From: Candidatus Gastranaerophilales bacterium
GTDB lineage: Bacteria; Cyanobacteriota; Vampirovibrionia; Gastranaerophilales; Gastranaerophilaceae
Assembly: GCA_944322675.1 (NCBI GenBank)
Contig: CALUPO010000002.1
Span: forward strand, 124,001 to 188,000
DNA length: 64,000 nt
Reading direction: 5' to 3'
The position numbers and the translations under genes are program-made. Each line of letters starts with the position of its first letter. Positions within the stretch are counted from its first letter, which is position 1. Shown here one piece after another: positions 45,627-54,469 of this stretch. Below the pieces are notes generated by a model. It saw only the letters and a list, made by a program, of their open reading frames with translations, was not told the origin of the DNA and did no database searches.

Positions 45627-46193
45627 TTACTTTTTTGCATACATATGTAAAGTAATATCAATAATCAAAATACGTTTATCTTTTTGATATGGCATAATAT
45701 CAACCGTTTTTATATTTATAAGATAAGGATACATAAAAAGAGCATTTAAAAACCTTTGAAAATCACCATAAGGACCAATCAAAGACAACTTTACACCACA
45801 AGCAATATACGAATTAGGATCATTTGCAACAAGCACATCACTTGCTAAATCTTCAATATAATCAACTTTCCTCAATTTTAACTGATTTTTTAATGCTATA
45901 TCTGTTATTTCCTCAAGAATAGCATTTAAAGCAATAACAGAACTGCTATATGCATACTTAGGCTTATAAACTTCTCTTTGTTCTAATTTTGAATATTTCA
46001 AATTTTCTATATTTTGACGTTTTTGCACTTCTAAAAATTTAACATTTAAATCATTAACTTTTTGTTCCATTTCTTTCATACGCGTTATATTATCGCGTAC
46101 AAGCTGAACTTTAGGTAATATTTTATAGACACAAAATGCTATTACCAGAATTATTACAAGAAAATATAAATAATATGTTTTTAATACTTTCAC
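45627..46193 (-). CDS. PilO-like type IV pilus inner-membrane protein
   Basis: The 188 residues form a single N-terminal membrane helix (about 8-28), a coiled coil (RMKEMEQKVNDLNVKF) and a ferredoxin-like periplasmic domain, the PilO architecture. The C-terminal pattern SLIGPYGDFQRFLNALF matches PilO relatives. PilO pairs with PilN to align the pilus machinery across the periplasm. It lies 24 bases after a PilM-PilN fusion, as expected for the cluster. The symbol pilO would be reasonable. Confidence 0.75.
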   Translation of the reverse strand: MKVLKTYYLYFLVIILVIAFCVYKILPKVQLVRDNITRMKEMEQKVNDLNVKFLEVQKRQNIENLKYSKLEQREVYKPKYAYSSSVIALNAILEEITDIALKNQLKLRKVDYIEDLASDVLVANDPNSYIACGVKLSLIGPYGDFQRFLNALFMYPYLINIKTVDIMPYQKDKRILIIDITLHMYAKK

Positions 46194-46217
46194 TTAGTCT
46201 CACCTCTTATAGTTCTT

Positions 46218-47900
46218 TTATCGTGATGGCATTTGCTTTGGTGGTGCAGAAACAGGTTCCATCTTTGAAACATTTGGCTTAGCTTTTATACCTTGAACTT
46301 TTGCTAAATTACCTTTATTATTTTCTGCTGTTAACTTTGCTAAAACACTATTATATTTAGTATTTGATAACTCAAAAACATATAAATTACCACCATTATT
46401 ATATAAATCGCCAATATCTTCAGAATTTTTAAATTCTAACTTTGTTAATAAAATATCAGAATCTAAAACCATACTTTTAACATTTTTAAAAAACTCATAA
46501 ACTACACTAACTGATGTAGCCTCACCTTTAATTAAAACAGCACCACTTGAATCAGTATAATATTGCGTTAACCATAAATTATGCGGTTTATCAATTGATA
46601 TTGAATCATAATATAATTTTTCCATCCTATTATTTGATATTATATCAAATTGAATAAAACGAGAATCAACCTTATTTGCACTTTCTGCAAATGCTTTAAG
46701 TTTTGCTTCTAAAGCTACAGCTTCATCATTATATTTCTGAATAATTTTATTCTGACTATTAATGGTATAAGTAAGTAAAAAGAAAATACCACTAAATATA
46801 ATCAAAATACTCAAAACACAAGCTAATGTTATACTTTGCATTAACCTATTAGTAAGAACAATGATTTGACCTTTAAACTCAATGGTAACTGTCTTATCCT
46901 GATTTAATACATTAGTTTTTATAAAATTTAAAGTATAAAATTCAGGAATATAATTATAAACAGCAACACCAACAGCTTCAGGTGTTATTTGATTAACATA
47001 CTCGGGTAATATACTTAAATTAACTTTTGTTACAGGATATGAAGAATATTTATTTTTTTCAATAAATCCTATTTCACCGTTAAAATTTAATTTAGTGACC
47101 AAAAGTTCTGCACTTACATTTTCAACCTCACTTATAATAAGCATAGCTTCTGATGGGTTAGATTCAATAGTATCACTTATTTCTTTTACAATATTTTGAT
47201 ATATCTCAACTTCATCATAAGATTGAATAGGCATTGGAATTTCTATATAATTATTCCAATCTTCACCATTTAAAGTAAAAATACAAAAAGCATTAGGTGA
47301 AATTAAAAGAACATTAGTAAGAACATTAGCTTTAAAATATTTGGACCATATTAAACCACGTATTAATGCACTATTTGAAGTTTCAACTGCAACAACATTA
47401 CAACCCATTTCCTCAAGGACTTCCTGGGTTTTCATAACAACATTTTCTTGTATAGCTCCAACAACATATCGTACATAACCATTATTTGATTGTTGCTTGT
47501 GAAGTTTAAAAAAACTAACCATAGGAACAGCCGTTCTTATTACATAATTATTTTCAGCCTCTGATACAACAGCTGTTTCAACTTCATCATCTTGCAATTC
47601 AAGCGGCATATCCATAAAATTAAAATAAACATTAGGTAAACAAACTATAACATCACTATCTTTAGGTGAGACATTTATTTCTTTAAACAAACTTTCCAAT
47701 GTATCCTGAAAATTAATAAAATCTTCAATTTCTCTAATCCTTACATTATAATTTACATGAGAATTTGCATACTTTACAACCTCATGGGTTGAAGGATTAA
47801 TTTGTATTACCTCAACCATTCCATTTAATGAAACATTAATCCCTATATAATTCTTTTTCTTTACTTCAAAAAACTTTGATATTGTTTTAATAACTTCCAT
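46218..47900 (-). CDS. PilM-PilN fusion protein
   Basis: The 560-residue protein joins a PilM-like actin-fold ATPase (about 15-340, with YIGINVSLNGMVEVI, LPNVYFNFMDMPLELQDDEV and AVETSNSALIRG) to a PilN-like part: an N-terminal linker, one membrane helix (about 362-385) and a periplasmic coiled-coil/ferredoxin-like domain (about 390-530). In most bacteria these are separate genes. The preferred start is ATG 47900 rather than TTG 47906. Cytoplasmic PilM and periplasmic PilN would be permanently linked. PilO follows. Confidence 0.8.
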   Translation of the reverse strand: MEVIKTISKFFEVKKKNYIGINVSLNGMVEVIQINPSTHEVVKYANSHVNYNVRIREIEDFINFQDTLESLFKEINVSPKDSDVIVCLPNVYFNFMDMPLELQDDEVETAVVSEAENNYVIRTAVPMVSFFKLHKQQSNNGYVRYVVGAIQENVVMKTQEVLEEMGCNVVAVETSNSALIRGLIWSKYFKANVLTNVLLISPNAFCIFTLNGEDWNNYIEIPMPIQSYDEVEIYQNIVKEISDTIESNPSEAMLIISEVENVSAELLVTKLNFNGEIGFIEKNKYSSYPVTKVNLSILPEYVNQITPEAVGVAVYNYIPEFYTLNFIKTNVLNQDKTVTIEFKGQIIVLTNRLMQSITLACVLSILIIFSGIFFLLTYTINSQNKIIQKYNDEAVALEAKLKAFAESANKVDSRFIQFDIISNNRMEKLYYDSISIDKPHNLWLTQYYTDSSGAVLIKGEATSVSVVYEFFKNVKSMVLDSDILLTKLEFKNSEDIGDLYNNGGNLYVFELSNTKYNSVLAKLTAENNKGNLAKVQGIKAKPNVSKMEPVSAPPKQMPSR

Positions 47901-47933
47901 GCCCAACTCATACTTACTTATAAACTAATGTTC

Positions 47934-47963
47934 ATATTAACATATATACTAAAAAAAATCCAA
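47934..47963 (-). promoter_or_regulatory. candidate promoter of the pil cluster
   Basis: On the minus strand TTGGAT (47963-47958) and TAATAT (47939-47934) are spaced by 18 bases, with TGT before the -10 (extended -10). The leader is about 27 bases to ATG 47900. Confidence 0.45.
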
Positions 47964-48030
47964 TAAAAACTTTTAAAGTTGGTTTATTTGATGTATTATT
48001 TATATATATTTTTTATTAAAATCAATTTAT

Positions 48031-48804
48031 ATGAGTAATTATAATATGCAAGATAATATAATAGTATACGGAAAAAATGCCGTTATTGAATTATTAAAAA
48101 CAAATAAGCGTAATGTAAATAAAATATTTATCTCCAAAAATTTGCATTATGATTCAAAAATAAATGAAATTTTTGATTTAGCAAAAAAAAATAATATTTT
48201 ATATACTATAACAACAAAAGAAAATATTGATAAGCAATTTGACAATACCATAAAGCATCAAGGTGTCATTGCATTTGTTTCACCTGTTGAGTATTATGAT
48301 TTTTATGATTTTTTACAAAATAAAGCTGTAAAAATTAAATCAAATAACTTAAAAGTTATAATTTTAGATGGTGTTGAAGATCCATATAATCTTGGCTCTA
48401 TTATAAGAACTTGTGTTTGTGCAGGATATGATGGCATAATAATTTCAAAACACAGAAGTGCAAAAATAAATTCTATTGTTGAAAAAACAAGTGCCGGTGC
48501 TATAAATCACATTTCTATTGTACTTGTCAATAACCTTAATAACATAATTAAAGAGCTAAAAAAGCAAAACATATGGATAATTGCAACAAGTGCAAATTCA
48601 AAAGATAATTATTTTGAAATTGACTATAAGAATATGAATTTTGCAATTATTCTTGGCTCGGAAGGTTATGGGATAAAACAATCAATATTAAATAATGCTG
48701 ATTTTAAAGTTAAAATACCTATGATGACCAATTTTAATTCATTAAATGTGTCTAATGCAGCTTCAATTTTAATATATGAAACCATACGACAACAATTTAA
48801 GTAG
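48031..48804 (+). CDS. rlmB: 23S rRNA (guanosine-2'-O)-methyltransferase RlmB-like
   Basis: The 257 residues comprise a short substrate-binding N-terminal domain (VYGKNAVIELLKTNKRNV) and a SPOUT trefoil-knot methyltransferase domain with VEDPYNLGSIIRTCVCAGYD, LGSEGYGI and SLNVSNAASILIYE. RlmB methylates G2251 of 23S rRNA; the TrmH-family paralogues look similar, so the exact site is inferred. It starts about 130 bases after the divergent pil cluster. Confidence 0.88.
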   Translation: MSNYNMQDNIIVYGKNAVIELLKTNKRNVNKIFISKNLHYDSKINEIFDLAKKNNILYTITTKENIDKQFDNTIKHQGVIAFVSPVEYYDFYDFLQNKAVKIKSNNLKVIILDGVEDPYNLGSIIRTCVCAGYDGIIISKHRSAKINSIVEKTSAGAINHISIVLVNNLNNIIKELKKQNIWIIATSANSKDNYFEIDYKNMNFAIILGSEGYGIKQSILNNADFKVKIPMMTNFNSLNVSNAASILIYETIRQQFK

Positions 48805-48848
48805 CCAAAATATAAAAATTGTGTATAATTAAAATGGGAGAAATTGTT

Positions 48849-49838
48849 ATGCAAAAATTAAACAAAAATAATATTGATGATGATAATACACAGGATTTTG
48901 AAGAATTATCACAAGATGAAAGTGATAATGCAGATGATATTGTTTATCAAATGCATGAGCCTAAAATTGCTGAAAGTTTAAAAACAATAAATTCTGATGA
49001 TTCAGTTAAAATATACCTTCAACAAATAGGCAAAATTCCACTTTTAAAAAGCGATAAAGAACTTGAAATAGCTAAGAAAATTAAAGAAAAAAATTGTGAA
49101 AAATCAAAACAGATTTTAGTTAATTCCAATTTACGTCTTGTGGTAAGTATTGCTAAAAAATATATAGGTCGCGGCTTATCTTTTTTGGATTTAATTCAGG
49201 AAGGTAATTTAGGATTAATAAAAGCTGCGGAACGATTTGATTATACTAAAGGTTACAAGTTTTCAACTTATGCAACATGGTGGATACAACAAGCAATAAC
49301 ACGTGCTATTGCTGATAAATCAAGATTAATAAGACTACCTGTTCATATGATAGAAACATTAAATAAAATTAGGAAAACAACAACTGACTTAAGTGTAGAA
49401 TTAGGCAGAATGCCCACAAAAGATGAAATAGCTTATAGACTGGGGATCACTGTAAGCAAGTTAGGACAATTAATCTCACAAGCTCAAGAAACAGTAAGTA
49501 TTGAAACACCCACTAATCAAAAAGAAGAATCGAGTATTTTAGGTGATTTTATTGTTGATGAAGAATCAGTTTCTCCTGATGTAAAAGTAACGCAAGAAAA
49601 CATGTTTGGAGATATACGCAAAATATTAAATCAACTCAGTCCAAAAGAACGCGATGTTTTGATTATGCGTTACGGATTAAATGAAGATGGACAAAAGAAA
49701 ACTTTGGAAGAAATTGGGAATCGTTATGGTGTTTCTCGTGAACGTATACGTCAAATTGAAAATAGAGCTATTTCTAAATTAAAAAAACTATGCAAAAATA
49801 ACAATTTTAATAAAAATTTAAAGCACTATATATATTAA
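48849..49838 (+). CDS. RNA polymerase sigma-70 family factor (RpoD-like)
   Basis: The 330 residues have region 1.2/2 ([53 protein letters not shown]), region 3 ([13 protein letters not shown]) and region 4 ([20 protein letters not shown]-like, here [18 protein letters not shown]). The frame opens at 48819; GGGAG at 48836-48840 sits 8 bases before ATG 48849, chosen here. It lacks the long acidic 1.1 region, so it may be a primary or a group 2 factor. A TATAAT lies 20 bases before the start. Confidence 0.9.
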   Translation: MQKLNKNNIDDDNTQDFEELSQDESDNADDIVYQMHEPKIAESLKTINSDDSVKIYLQQIGKIPLLKSDKELEIAKKIKEKNCEKSKQILVNSNLRLVVSIAKKYIGRGLSFLDLIQEGNLGLIKAAERFDYTKGYKFSTYATWWIQQAITRAIADKSRLIRLPVHMIETLNKIRKTTTDLSVELGRMPTKDEIAYRLGITVSKLGQLISQAQETVSIETPTNQKEESSILGDFIVDEESVSPDVKVTQENMFGDIRKILNQLSPKERDVLIMRYGLNEDGQKKTLEEIGNRYGVSRERIRQIENRAISKLKKLCKNNNFNKNLKHYIY

Positions 49839-49888
49839 ATTTAAAAAATGTAAAGTTTTGTAACATTTTTCTTATTTTGTGAAATTTT

Positions 49889-49943
49889 GCTCCTTTTATT
49901 TTTTTTTATTCTTATATAAGAAGAATAAAAAATTTTAAGGAGC
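49889..49943 (+). promoter_or_regulatory. leader hairpin that can mask the ribosome-binding site
   Basis: GCTCCTT (49889-49895) is the exact complement of AAGGAGC (49937-49943), which contains the Shine-Dalgarno of the next gene (ATG 49952). Between them, TTATTCTT and AAGAAGAATAA can pair in the upper stem around ATAT. If transcription starts before 49889, the ribosome-binding site would be folded shut. The promoter is not identified. Confidence 0.6.
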
Positions 49944-49951
49944 TTAAATTT

Positions 49952-51358
49952 ATGAGTGATTTTGGTGTTAATTTTAAACAATTTTTTACAGATTTTAAAG
50001 ATAATCTACAAAGCGATGATAGTTCAACAAAAGCAAAAGCTGCAATTGCTTTAGGTTTATCTATTGCAAATCCTTTATCATTGTTATTGGCAGGAGTTAT
50101 AAAAGGTTTAACTGGAACATCAAACATAATAGAATTGCAAGGAACAGACACCATTGCTATCTCAAATGAAGATGCTGTAAAAACATTCTCAAATAATTCA
50201 GTATTTAATGAAGAAGATTATCTAACAGATATTGAAGAACGCCCTTGGCAAGAAGTTGATATAAGTTCACTTACTGATTTAAGCTTACTTGACAATCCTG
50301 AAATTTTTCCAAAAGAAAAAATTTATGCAATGATTGCACATTACACTTTAGGTGATCAAGAATTAACTCCTGAAATAAAAGAATATTTAGAAAAGAAAAC
50401 TGGCGTAACTATAAATGACCCTCCAAGCGATGAAACACCTTTTAGCTCAATTAATTCCCAACTAACACCAAATATTATGAAAACATTTTCAGATAGCCAG
50501 CTTTCAATGTTATTAAATGCATACAATGAAGGAACACAGCAACTTGATGAATTTCAACTTAAATATATAGAATTACGTGGTATTGGAGTCAATGCAACAG
50601 ATAGTGAATCAACCACAGAAGAAGGTGGAGCACCAGAAACTCAATATCAGGCATTTAATCCAAATGAAATTTCACTTGAAGAATTTAAAGCAACATACTC
50701 AACAAATGAACAACTTGAAGAAATTGCAAATAAATATAAAGAAGGTATTCAATCTTTATCACCTGATATGAAAGCTTATATCGAGGAAACTTTAGGCAAA
50801 ACTATTGAAGATTATGACTATACTGCTTTAGATTTATCAAATATGTCTATTGATGATTTTAGTGCTTTAAATTATGATAACTACCAACTTGAAACTCTAG
50901 TTGCTCAATATCAAAATAAAGGGCTTAACCTGCCACAGGATATAATGAATTATATTACTGAAAAAGGAATAACAATAGATACAAATAACCAAAATACTCA
51001 AGAATCTTCTGTTAATACTGATAATGAAGTTAAAAGTGACTCATCCTTGGAAGAAATACCTGATATTCCTTTATCCGATGCTGCAAATCCTTTTGCTGTG
51101 ACATCAAGTGAAAATTCTAAAATTACAACAATAACACAAGAATCATTATTTGATATACAAAAAAGTACATTAGAAGAATATATTTCTACATATGAACAGA
51201 CTCCAGATTTGATAGAATTTGCAGATGAACACACAAAAAATCAATTTTTACAGTTATATAATGAATATAAAGAACAATACCGCAAAGAAAGCGAAGATTT
51301 GCCTGAAGAAGTAAAAAATAAACTTGAAGCTAATGCAGGCGGAACAAGTACAACATAA
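49952..51358 (+). CDS. acidic helical-repeat protein of unknown function
   Basis: The 468-residue protein starts with a short amphipathic/hydrophobic segment (AIALGLSIANPLSLLLAGVI, about 31-50) and then contains at least four related units of about 50-65 residues with the pattern YSTNEQLEEIANKYKEGIQ-LSPDMKAYIEE, PKEKIYAMIAHYTLGDQ-LTPEIKEYLEK and similar. The sequence is strongly acidic, with Ser/Thr linkers. No signal peptide and no recognised family. AAGGAGC provides the start site and may be regulated by the leader hairpin. A terminator follows. Confidence 0.7.
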   Translation: MSDFGVNFKQFFTDFKDNLQSDDSSTKAKAAIALGLSIANPLSLLLAGVIKGLTGTSNIIELQGTDTIAISNEDAVKTFSNNSVFNEEDYLTDIEERPWQEVDISSLTDLSLLDNPEIFPKEKIYAMIAHYTLGDQELTPEIKEYLEKKTGVTINDPPSDETPFSSINSQLTPNIMKTFSDSQLSMLLNAYNEGTQQLDEFQLKYIELRGIGVNATDSESTTEEGGAPETQYQAFNPNEISLEEFKATYSTNEQLEEIANKYKEGIQSLSPDMKAYIEETLGKTIEDYDYTALDLSNMSIDDFSALNYDNYQLETLVAQYQNKGLNLPQDIMNYITEKGITIDTNNQNTQESSVNTDNEVKSDSSLEEIPDIPLSDAANPFAVTSSENSKITTITQESLFDIQKSTLEEYISTYEQTPDLIEFADEHTKNQFLQLYNEYKEQYRKESEDLPEEVKNKLEANAGGTSTT

Positions 51359-51390
51359 AATTAACTAACACACATATATATTACAATAAA

Positions 51391-51424
51391 AAAAGACTCT
51401 TAAGTTTTAAGAGTCCTTTTTTTA
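51391..51424. terminator. bidirectional terminator
   Basis: GACTCTTAA (51395-51403) pairs with TTAAGAGTC (51407-51415), flanked by A- and T-tracts. It lies between the converging repeat-protein gene and the RpaB-like gene. Confidence 0.75.
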
Positions 51425-51440
51425 TATTATTTATACTTAA

Positions 51441-52193
51441 TTAAGATATCCTTTGAAACATATACCCCATTCCCCTTGCTGTCAAAATTAACTCAGGATT
51501 TGCAGGGTCATTTTCAAGCTTAGAGCGTAAACGTGAAATATGAACATCAACAACACGTGTATCGATTCTGTGATCTGCAGGATATGACCAAACATGCTGC
51601 AAAATTTCATTTCTTGAATATGCCTGTCCGGAATTATTAACCAACAACTCAAGCAAACTAAATTCCATACCTGTTAAACGTATTCGTTCATTTTTCTTAA
51701 ATACCTGACGACGAGCTGTATCTATTTTTATATTTCCTGTTGTAATAACATTTTTAGCTATTTTTCCCCCAACAAATGAAGCTTTATTTGAAGAGGTACG
51801 TCTTAAAATAGCTTTAACACGTGCTTCAAGTTCTTTGGGACTAAAAGGTTTTATAACATAATCATCAGCACCTAATTCAAGCCCTGTTATTCTTTCTGAC
51901 ACATCTCCAAGTGCAGTTAATATAATAATTGGTACATCGGATGTACGACGTATCTCACGAACTACACCATAACCATCCATTTTTGGCATCATAACATCAA
52001 GAACAATCAAATCAGGATTTTCCTTATTAAAAACAGTAATAGCTTCTTCACCATCAGCTGCTGTTACAATATCATAACCAATCATTTTTAAACGTGTTTC
52101 AAGTATCCGGCGAATACTTGCTTCATCGTCTGCTACAAGTATTTTCTGCTTTACTTCTTCTAAATAATCATTTTCAAGTTCATTTTCACTCAT
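51441..52193 (-). CDS. OmpR-family response regulator, RpaB/Ycf27-like
   Basis: The 250 residues have a receiver domain with the phospho-Asp in DLIVLDVMMPKMDGYG and a winged-helix output domain with RLTGMEFSLLELLVNNSG and RVVDVHISRLRSKLE. Stretches such as ILVADDEASIRRILETRL and ADDYVIKPFSPKELEAR closely resemble cyanobacterial RpaB. RpaB controls light-stress genes in cyanobacteria; here there is no photosynthesis gene in the window, so its targets must differ. No adjacent kinase. The name RpaB is inferred from resemblance only. Confidence 0.87.
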   Translation of the reverse strand: MSENELENDYLEEVKQKILVADDEASIRRILETRLKMIGYDIVTAADGEEAITVFNKENPDLIVLDVMMPKMDGYGVVREIRRTSDVPIIILTALGDVSERITGLELGADDYVIKPFSPKELEARVKAILRRTSSNKASFVGGKIAKNVITTGNIKIDTARRQVFKKNERIRLTGMEFSLLELLVNNSGQAYSRNEILQHVWSYPADHRIDTRVVDVHISRLRSKLENDPANPELILTARGMGYMFQRIS

Positions 52194-52503
52194 ATTAAAC
52201 CTTAATTTTAACTTATTACTACGTCTAGTTGCTTTTTACAAAGTAAATATTAAAAAATATTTCCTTTTGTTAATTTATATTACCACATATTAAGTTTTTT
52301 TTCAAAGTTTTTTTTATTTTTCTATTAATTAGCCCAAAATTAACCATTTGTACTATTTATGAAGTTTATAAAAAAATATTAAACTAAAGAATTAAATCGT
52401 TATGTTATTAAAAAAGTAAGAAGAAAAGTAAATAATATAAACATAAAAATAATTAATTAAATTAATATTAAAAAATAGCTCAAATTGCAAAGGAGTGTGC
52501 ATT
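52194..52503. other. control region between the RpaB-like and DUF378 genes
   Basis: About 310 bases of AT-rich DNA without a gene. On the minus strand, TTGTAA and TAATAA near 52240-52215 are spaced by 17 bases and could serve the regulator. AAATATT and AATATTT (about 52246-52263) form a small palindrome. Otherwise nothing is visible. Confidence 0.35.
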
Positions 52504-52722
52504 ATGGTTAGAATCCTAAGAAAAATTTCATACGCATTAGTTATTTTAGGTGCATTAAACTGGGGGCTTGTAGGTTTACTTCAGTTTGATTTAATTGCGT
52601 TCTTATTTGGTTATATGACACTTGCAAGTCGTATAATTTATTCATTAGTAGGTATTAGTGCAATTGTTTCACTTGCAACAGCATATTCTCCTTGTGTGGA
52701 GACCGAATATTATTGCAAGTAA
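52504..52722 (+). CDS. small membrane protein, DUF378 family
   Basis: The 72-residue protein has two membrane helices with the DUF378 pattern ALVILGALNWGLVGLLQFDL and SRIIYSLVGISAIVSLATAY. The family is widespread and uncharacterised. The frame opens at GTG 52495, but AGGAG at 52491-52495 is 8 bases before ATG 52504. It is monocistronic, ended by a strong terminator. Confidence 0.85.
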   Translation: MVRILRKISYALVILGALNWGLVGLLQFDLIAFLFGYMTLASRIIYSLVGISAIVSLATAYSPCVETEYYCK

Positions 52723-52751
52723 TTTAAACTAAATATTGAACGCAACTTTAT

Positions 52752-52779
52752 AAAACCGTTCTTAAAAAAGAACGGTTTT
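52752..52779. terminator. bidirectional terminator between DUF378 gene and cdd
   Basis: AAAACCGTTCTT (52752-52763) pairs perfectly with AAGAACGGTTTT (52768-52779) around a 4-base loop. It lies between converging genes. Confidence 0.8.
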
Positions 52780-52789
52780 ATTATTTATT

Positions 52790-53188
52790 TTATATTTTAA
52801 AAGAATATGGCAATAATTCGTTAATAGAAAATACTTTAATTTTGTTATTTTCATCTTCAAGAATTATTTTAACAGACTCATTTTCATTATCATTTGAAAA
52901 TTCTTTAATCCATTGCCTACAAGCACCACATGGAAAACATAATTTCTTATTAGGAGAATATATCGCAACTTTAATTATACAATTCTCACCATTTGAAATA
53001 CCGCTTGCAATAGCATTTCGCTCAGCACAAAGGGACAATCCATAACTTGCATTTTCAATATTTGAACCTTTGTATATATTACCTGTCTTAAATAAAACAC
53101 AAGCCCCTACATTAAAATTAGAATAAGGTGCATAATTTAACTTACTTGCATCTTTCGCTATATTTAAAAGTTCTTCATCATTTTTCAT
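52790..53188 (-). CDS. cdd: cytidine deaminase
   Basis: The 132-residue enzyme deaminates cytidine and deoxycytidine to uridine forms in pyrimidine salvage. The zinc ligands are C54 in CAERNA (with catalytic E56) and C87/C90 in PCGACRQW, the usual Cys-type site. The length is typical for the tetrameric form. It is monocistronic and divergent from the exported-protein gene. Confidence 0.92.
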   Translation of the reverse strand: MKNDEELLNIAKDASKLNYAPYSNFNVGACVLFKTGNIYKGSNIENASYGLSLCAERNAIASGISNGENCIIKVAIYSPNKKLCFPCGACRQWIKEFSNDNENESVKIILEDENNKIKVFSINELLPYSFKI

Positions 53189-53313
53189 TATTTTATTTTA
53201 AATGTATAATATTATATAAAAATCAATCGTTAAGATGATTAAAGTTTTTATTATATTTTTAATAATATCTAATAATTATAAAAGGGTGAATAAAGGGGTA
53301 TTACATAATAATT

Positions 53314-54132
53314 ATGGCAAATTGTATTTATAAAAAAATCTTTTTACTTTTTTTAAGTTTTTATTTTTCACAAATATTAGTATTTGCACAACAAAACCTG
53401 CTAATAATAGGTGAGTATAAAACTTCAATACCTGAACATTATTTTATATATAGTAATATTACAAATTTGATAAGTTCAGGAATTGAAAATGAAATAAATA
53501 AAGGTAATCAAGTTAGAGCTATTAATATTAATAATCTTGAAACAAAAATCAAAGTTAAGCAAATTGAAAATTGTATAAATTTATACAAATATTCAAATAC
53601 GATAGACTATAAAACATTAAAACAACTTGGAAACGATTCAAAAGCATCAAAAGTTTTATTTGTAAGTGCAAATGTTGACACTCAACGTGAATTTTTACAT
53701 CCTACTATATGGTATAAATTAAGTATAGCAGGTGAAGGAACAGTTAAATCTGCCCTTGTTGTTAACACTTCTTTGACTCTTCTTGATCTTAAAAAGGAAT
53801 CTATATTATGGGAATATACTTGTGAAAATATAATTAAATCAAAAAAACAAGATGTTGTTCCAATAAGTTCATACGAAAATACACAAATGTACGAAATAAA
53901 AACACAAATGCTAAAAACAGTTAAAAATGCTGCAAAATGTATCGAATATAGAACTTTTTATGCAGATTATCCTGGAGATCCTGAAGTATTGCCTCCTGTA
54001 CCTTTAATGAAAGGTGAAATGTTGCCGGCTTTTTATGATAAAACTAAAGTAGAAAGCAAAAAAATTATAAAAAATTCAAAAGAAAAAATAAAAAAATTTA
54101 AAAAAGAAAATCATATTTTTGAAAATTTATAA
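53314..54132 (+). CDS. exported protein of unknown function
   Basis: The 272 residues start with a signal peptide of about 24 residues (FLLFLSFYFSQILVFA) followed by LLIIGEYKTSIPEHYFIY. The middle has beta-rich stretches, for example ASKVLFVSANVDTQREFLHPTIWYKL-type segments split by loops, and the C-terminus is lysine-rich. The overall look is of a periplasmic or lipid-free surface protein, perhaps related to GNA1162-like or CsgG-like assembly families, but I cannot identify it. A small membrane-protein gene follows after about 57 bases. Confidence 0.65.
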   Translation: MANCIYKKIFLLFLSFYFSQILVFAQQNLLIIGEYKTSIPEHYFIYSNITNLISSGIENEINKGNQVRAININNLETKIKVKQIENCINLYKYSNTIDYKTLKQLGNDSKASKVLFVSANVDTQREFLHPTIWYKLSIAGEGTVKSALVVNTSLTLLDLKKESILWEYTCENIIKSKKQDVVPISSYENTQMYEIKTQMLKTVKNAAKCIEYRTFYADYPGDPEVLPPVPLMKGEMLPAFYDKTKVESKKIIKNSKEKIKKFKKENHIFENL

Positions 54133-54142
54133 AAAGTAAATC

Positions 54143-54171
54143 TTTAAAAATTATAAAAAATATGGTATATT
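54143..54171 (+). promoter_or_regulatory. candidate promoter for the small membrane protein/kinase genes
   Basis: TTTAAA (54143-54148) and TATATT (54166-54171) are spaced by 17 bases, with TGG before the -10. The leader is short (about 12 bases). Confidence 0.35.
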
Positions 54172-54189
54172 AACAAATAAGTGGAAATT

Positions 54190-54441
54190 ATGAATATTAT
54201 GAAAAATGATTTGTATAAAAAAAGTATATGCGGATTATTTGTAAGTGGTGCGGTAATAATTTATGGTGTTATAATTTTTTGTAAGACTTTTTCTTTTGAT
54301 TTAAATACTTTATTATATGCCATAAAAAATCTATTAATAACTGGTATAATTTTTGGTATTTTAGGAGCGAAAATAGGTGAAATTATTGATTGTGCATATA
54401 TTAAAAAAATAAAAAAATTCTCACAAAGTAAAAAAATATAA
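54190..54441 (+). CDS. small membrane protein (about 83 aa)
   Basis: The protein has two membrane helices (SICGLFVSGAVIIYGVIIF and LLYAIKNLLITGIIFGILG) and a basic C-terminus. The frame opens at GTG 54181, with ATG 54190 or ATG 54199 the likely starts; no Shine-Dalgarno decides. No family is recognised. It is 28 bases upstream of the sensor kinase and on the same strand, so the protein may help the kinase or simply be cotranscribed. Confidence 0.55.
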   Translation: MNIMKNDLYKKSICGLFVSGAVIIYGVIIFCKTFSFDLNTLLYAIKNLLITGIIFGILGAKIGEIIDCAYIKKIKKFSQSKKI

Positions 54442-54469
54442 AAAAATAATAGGCAATTGGAGTTTAAAT

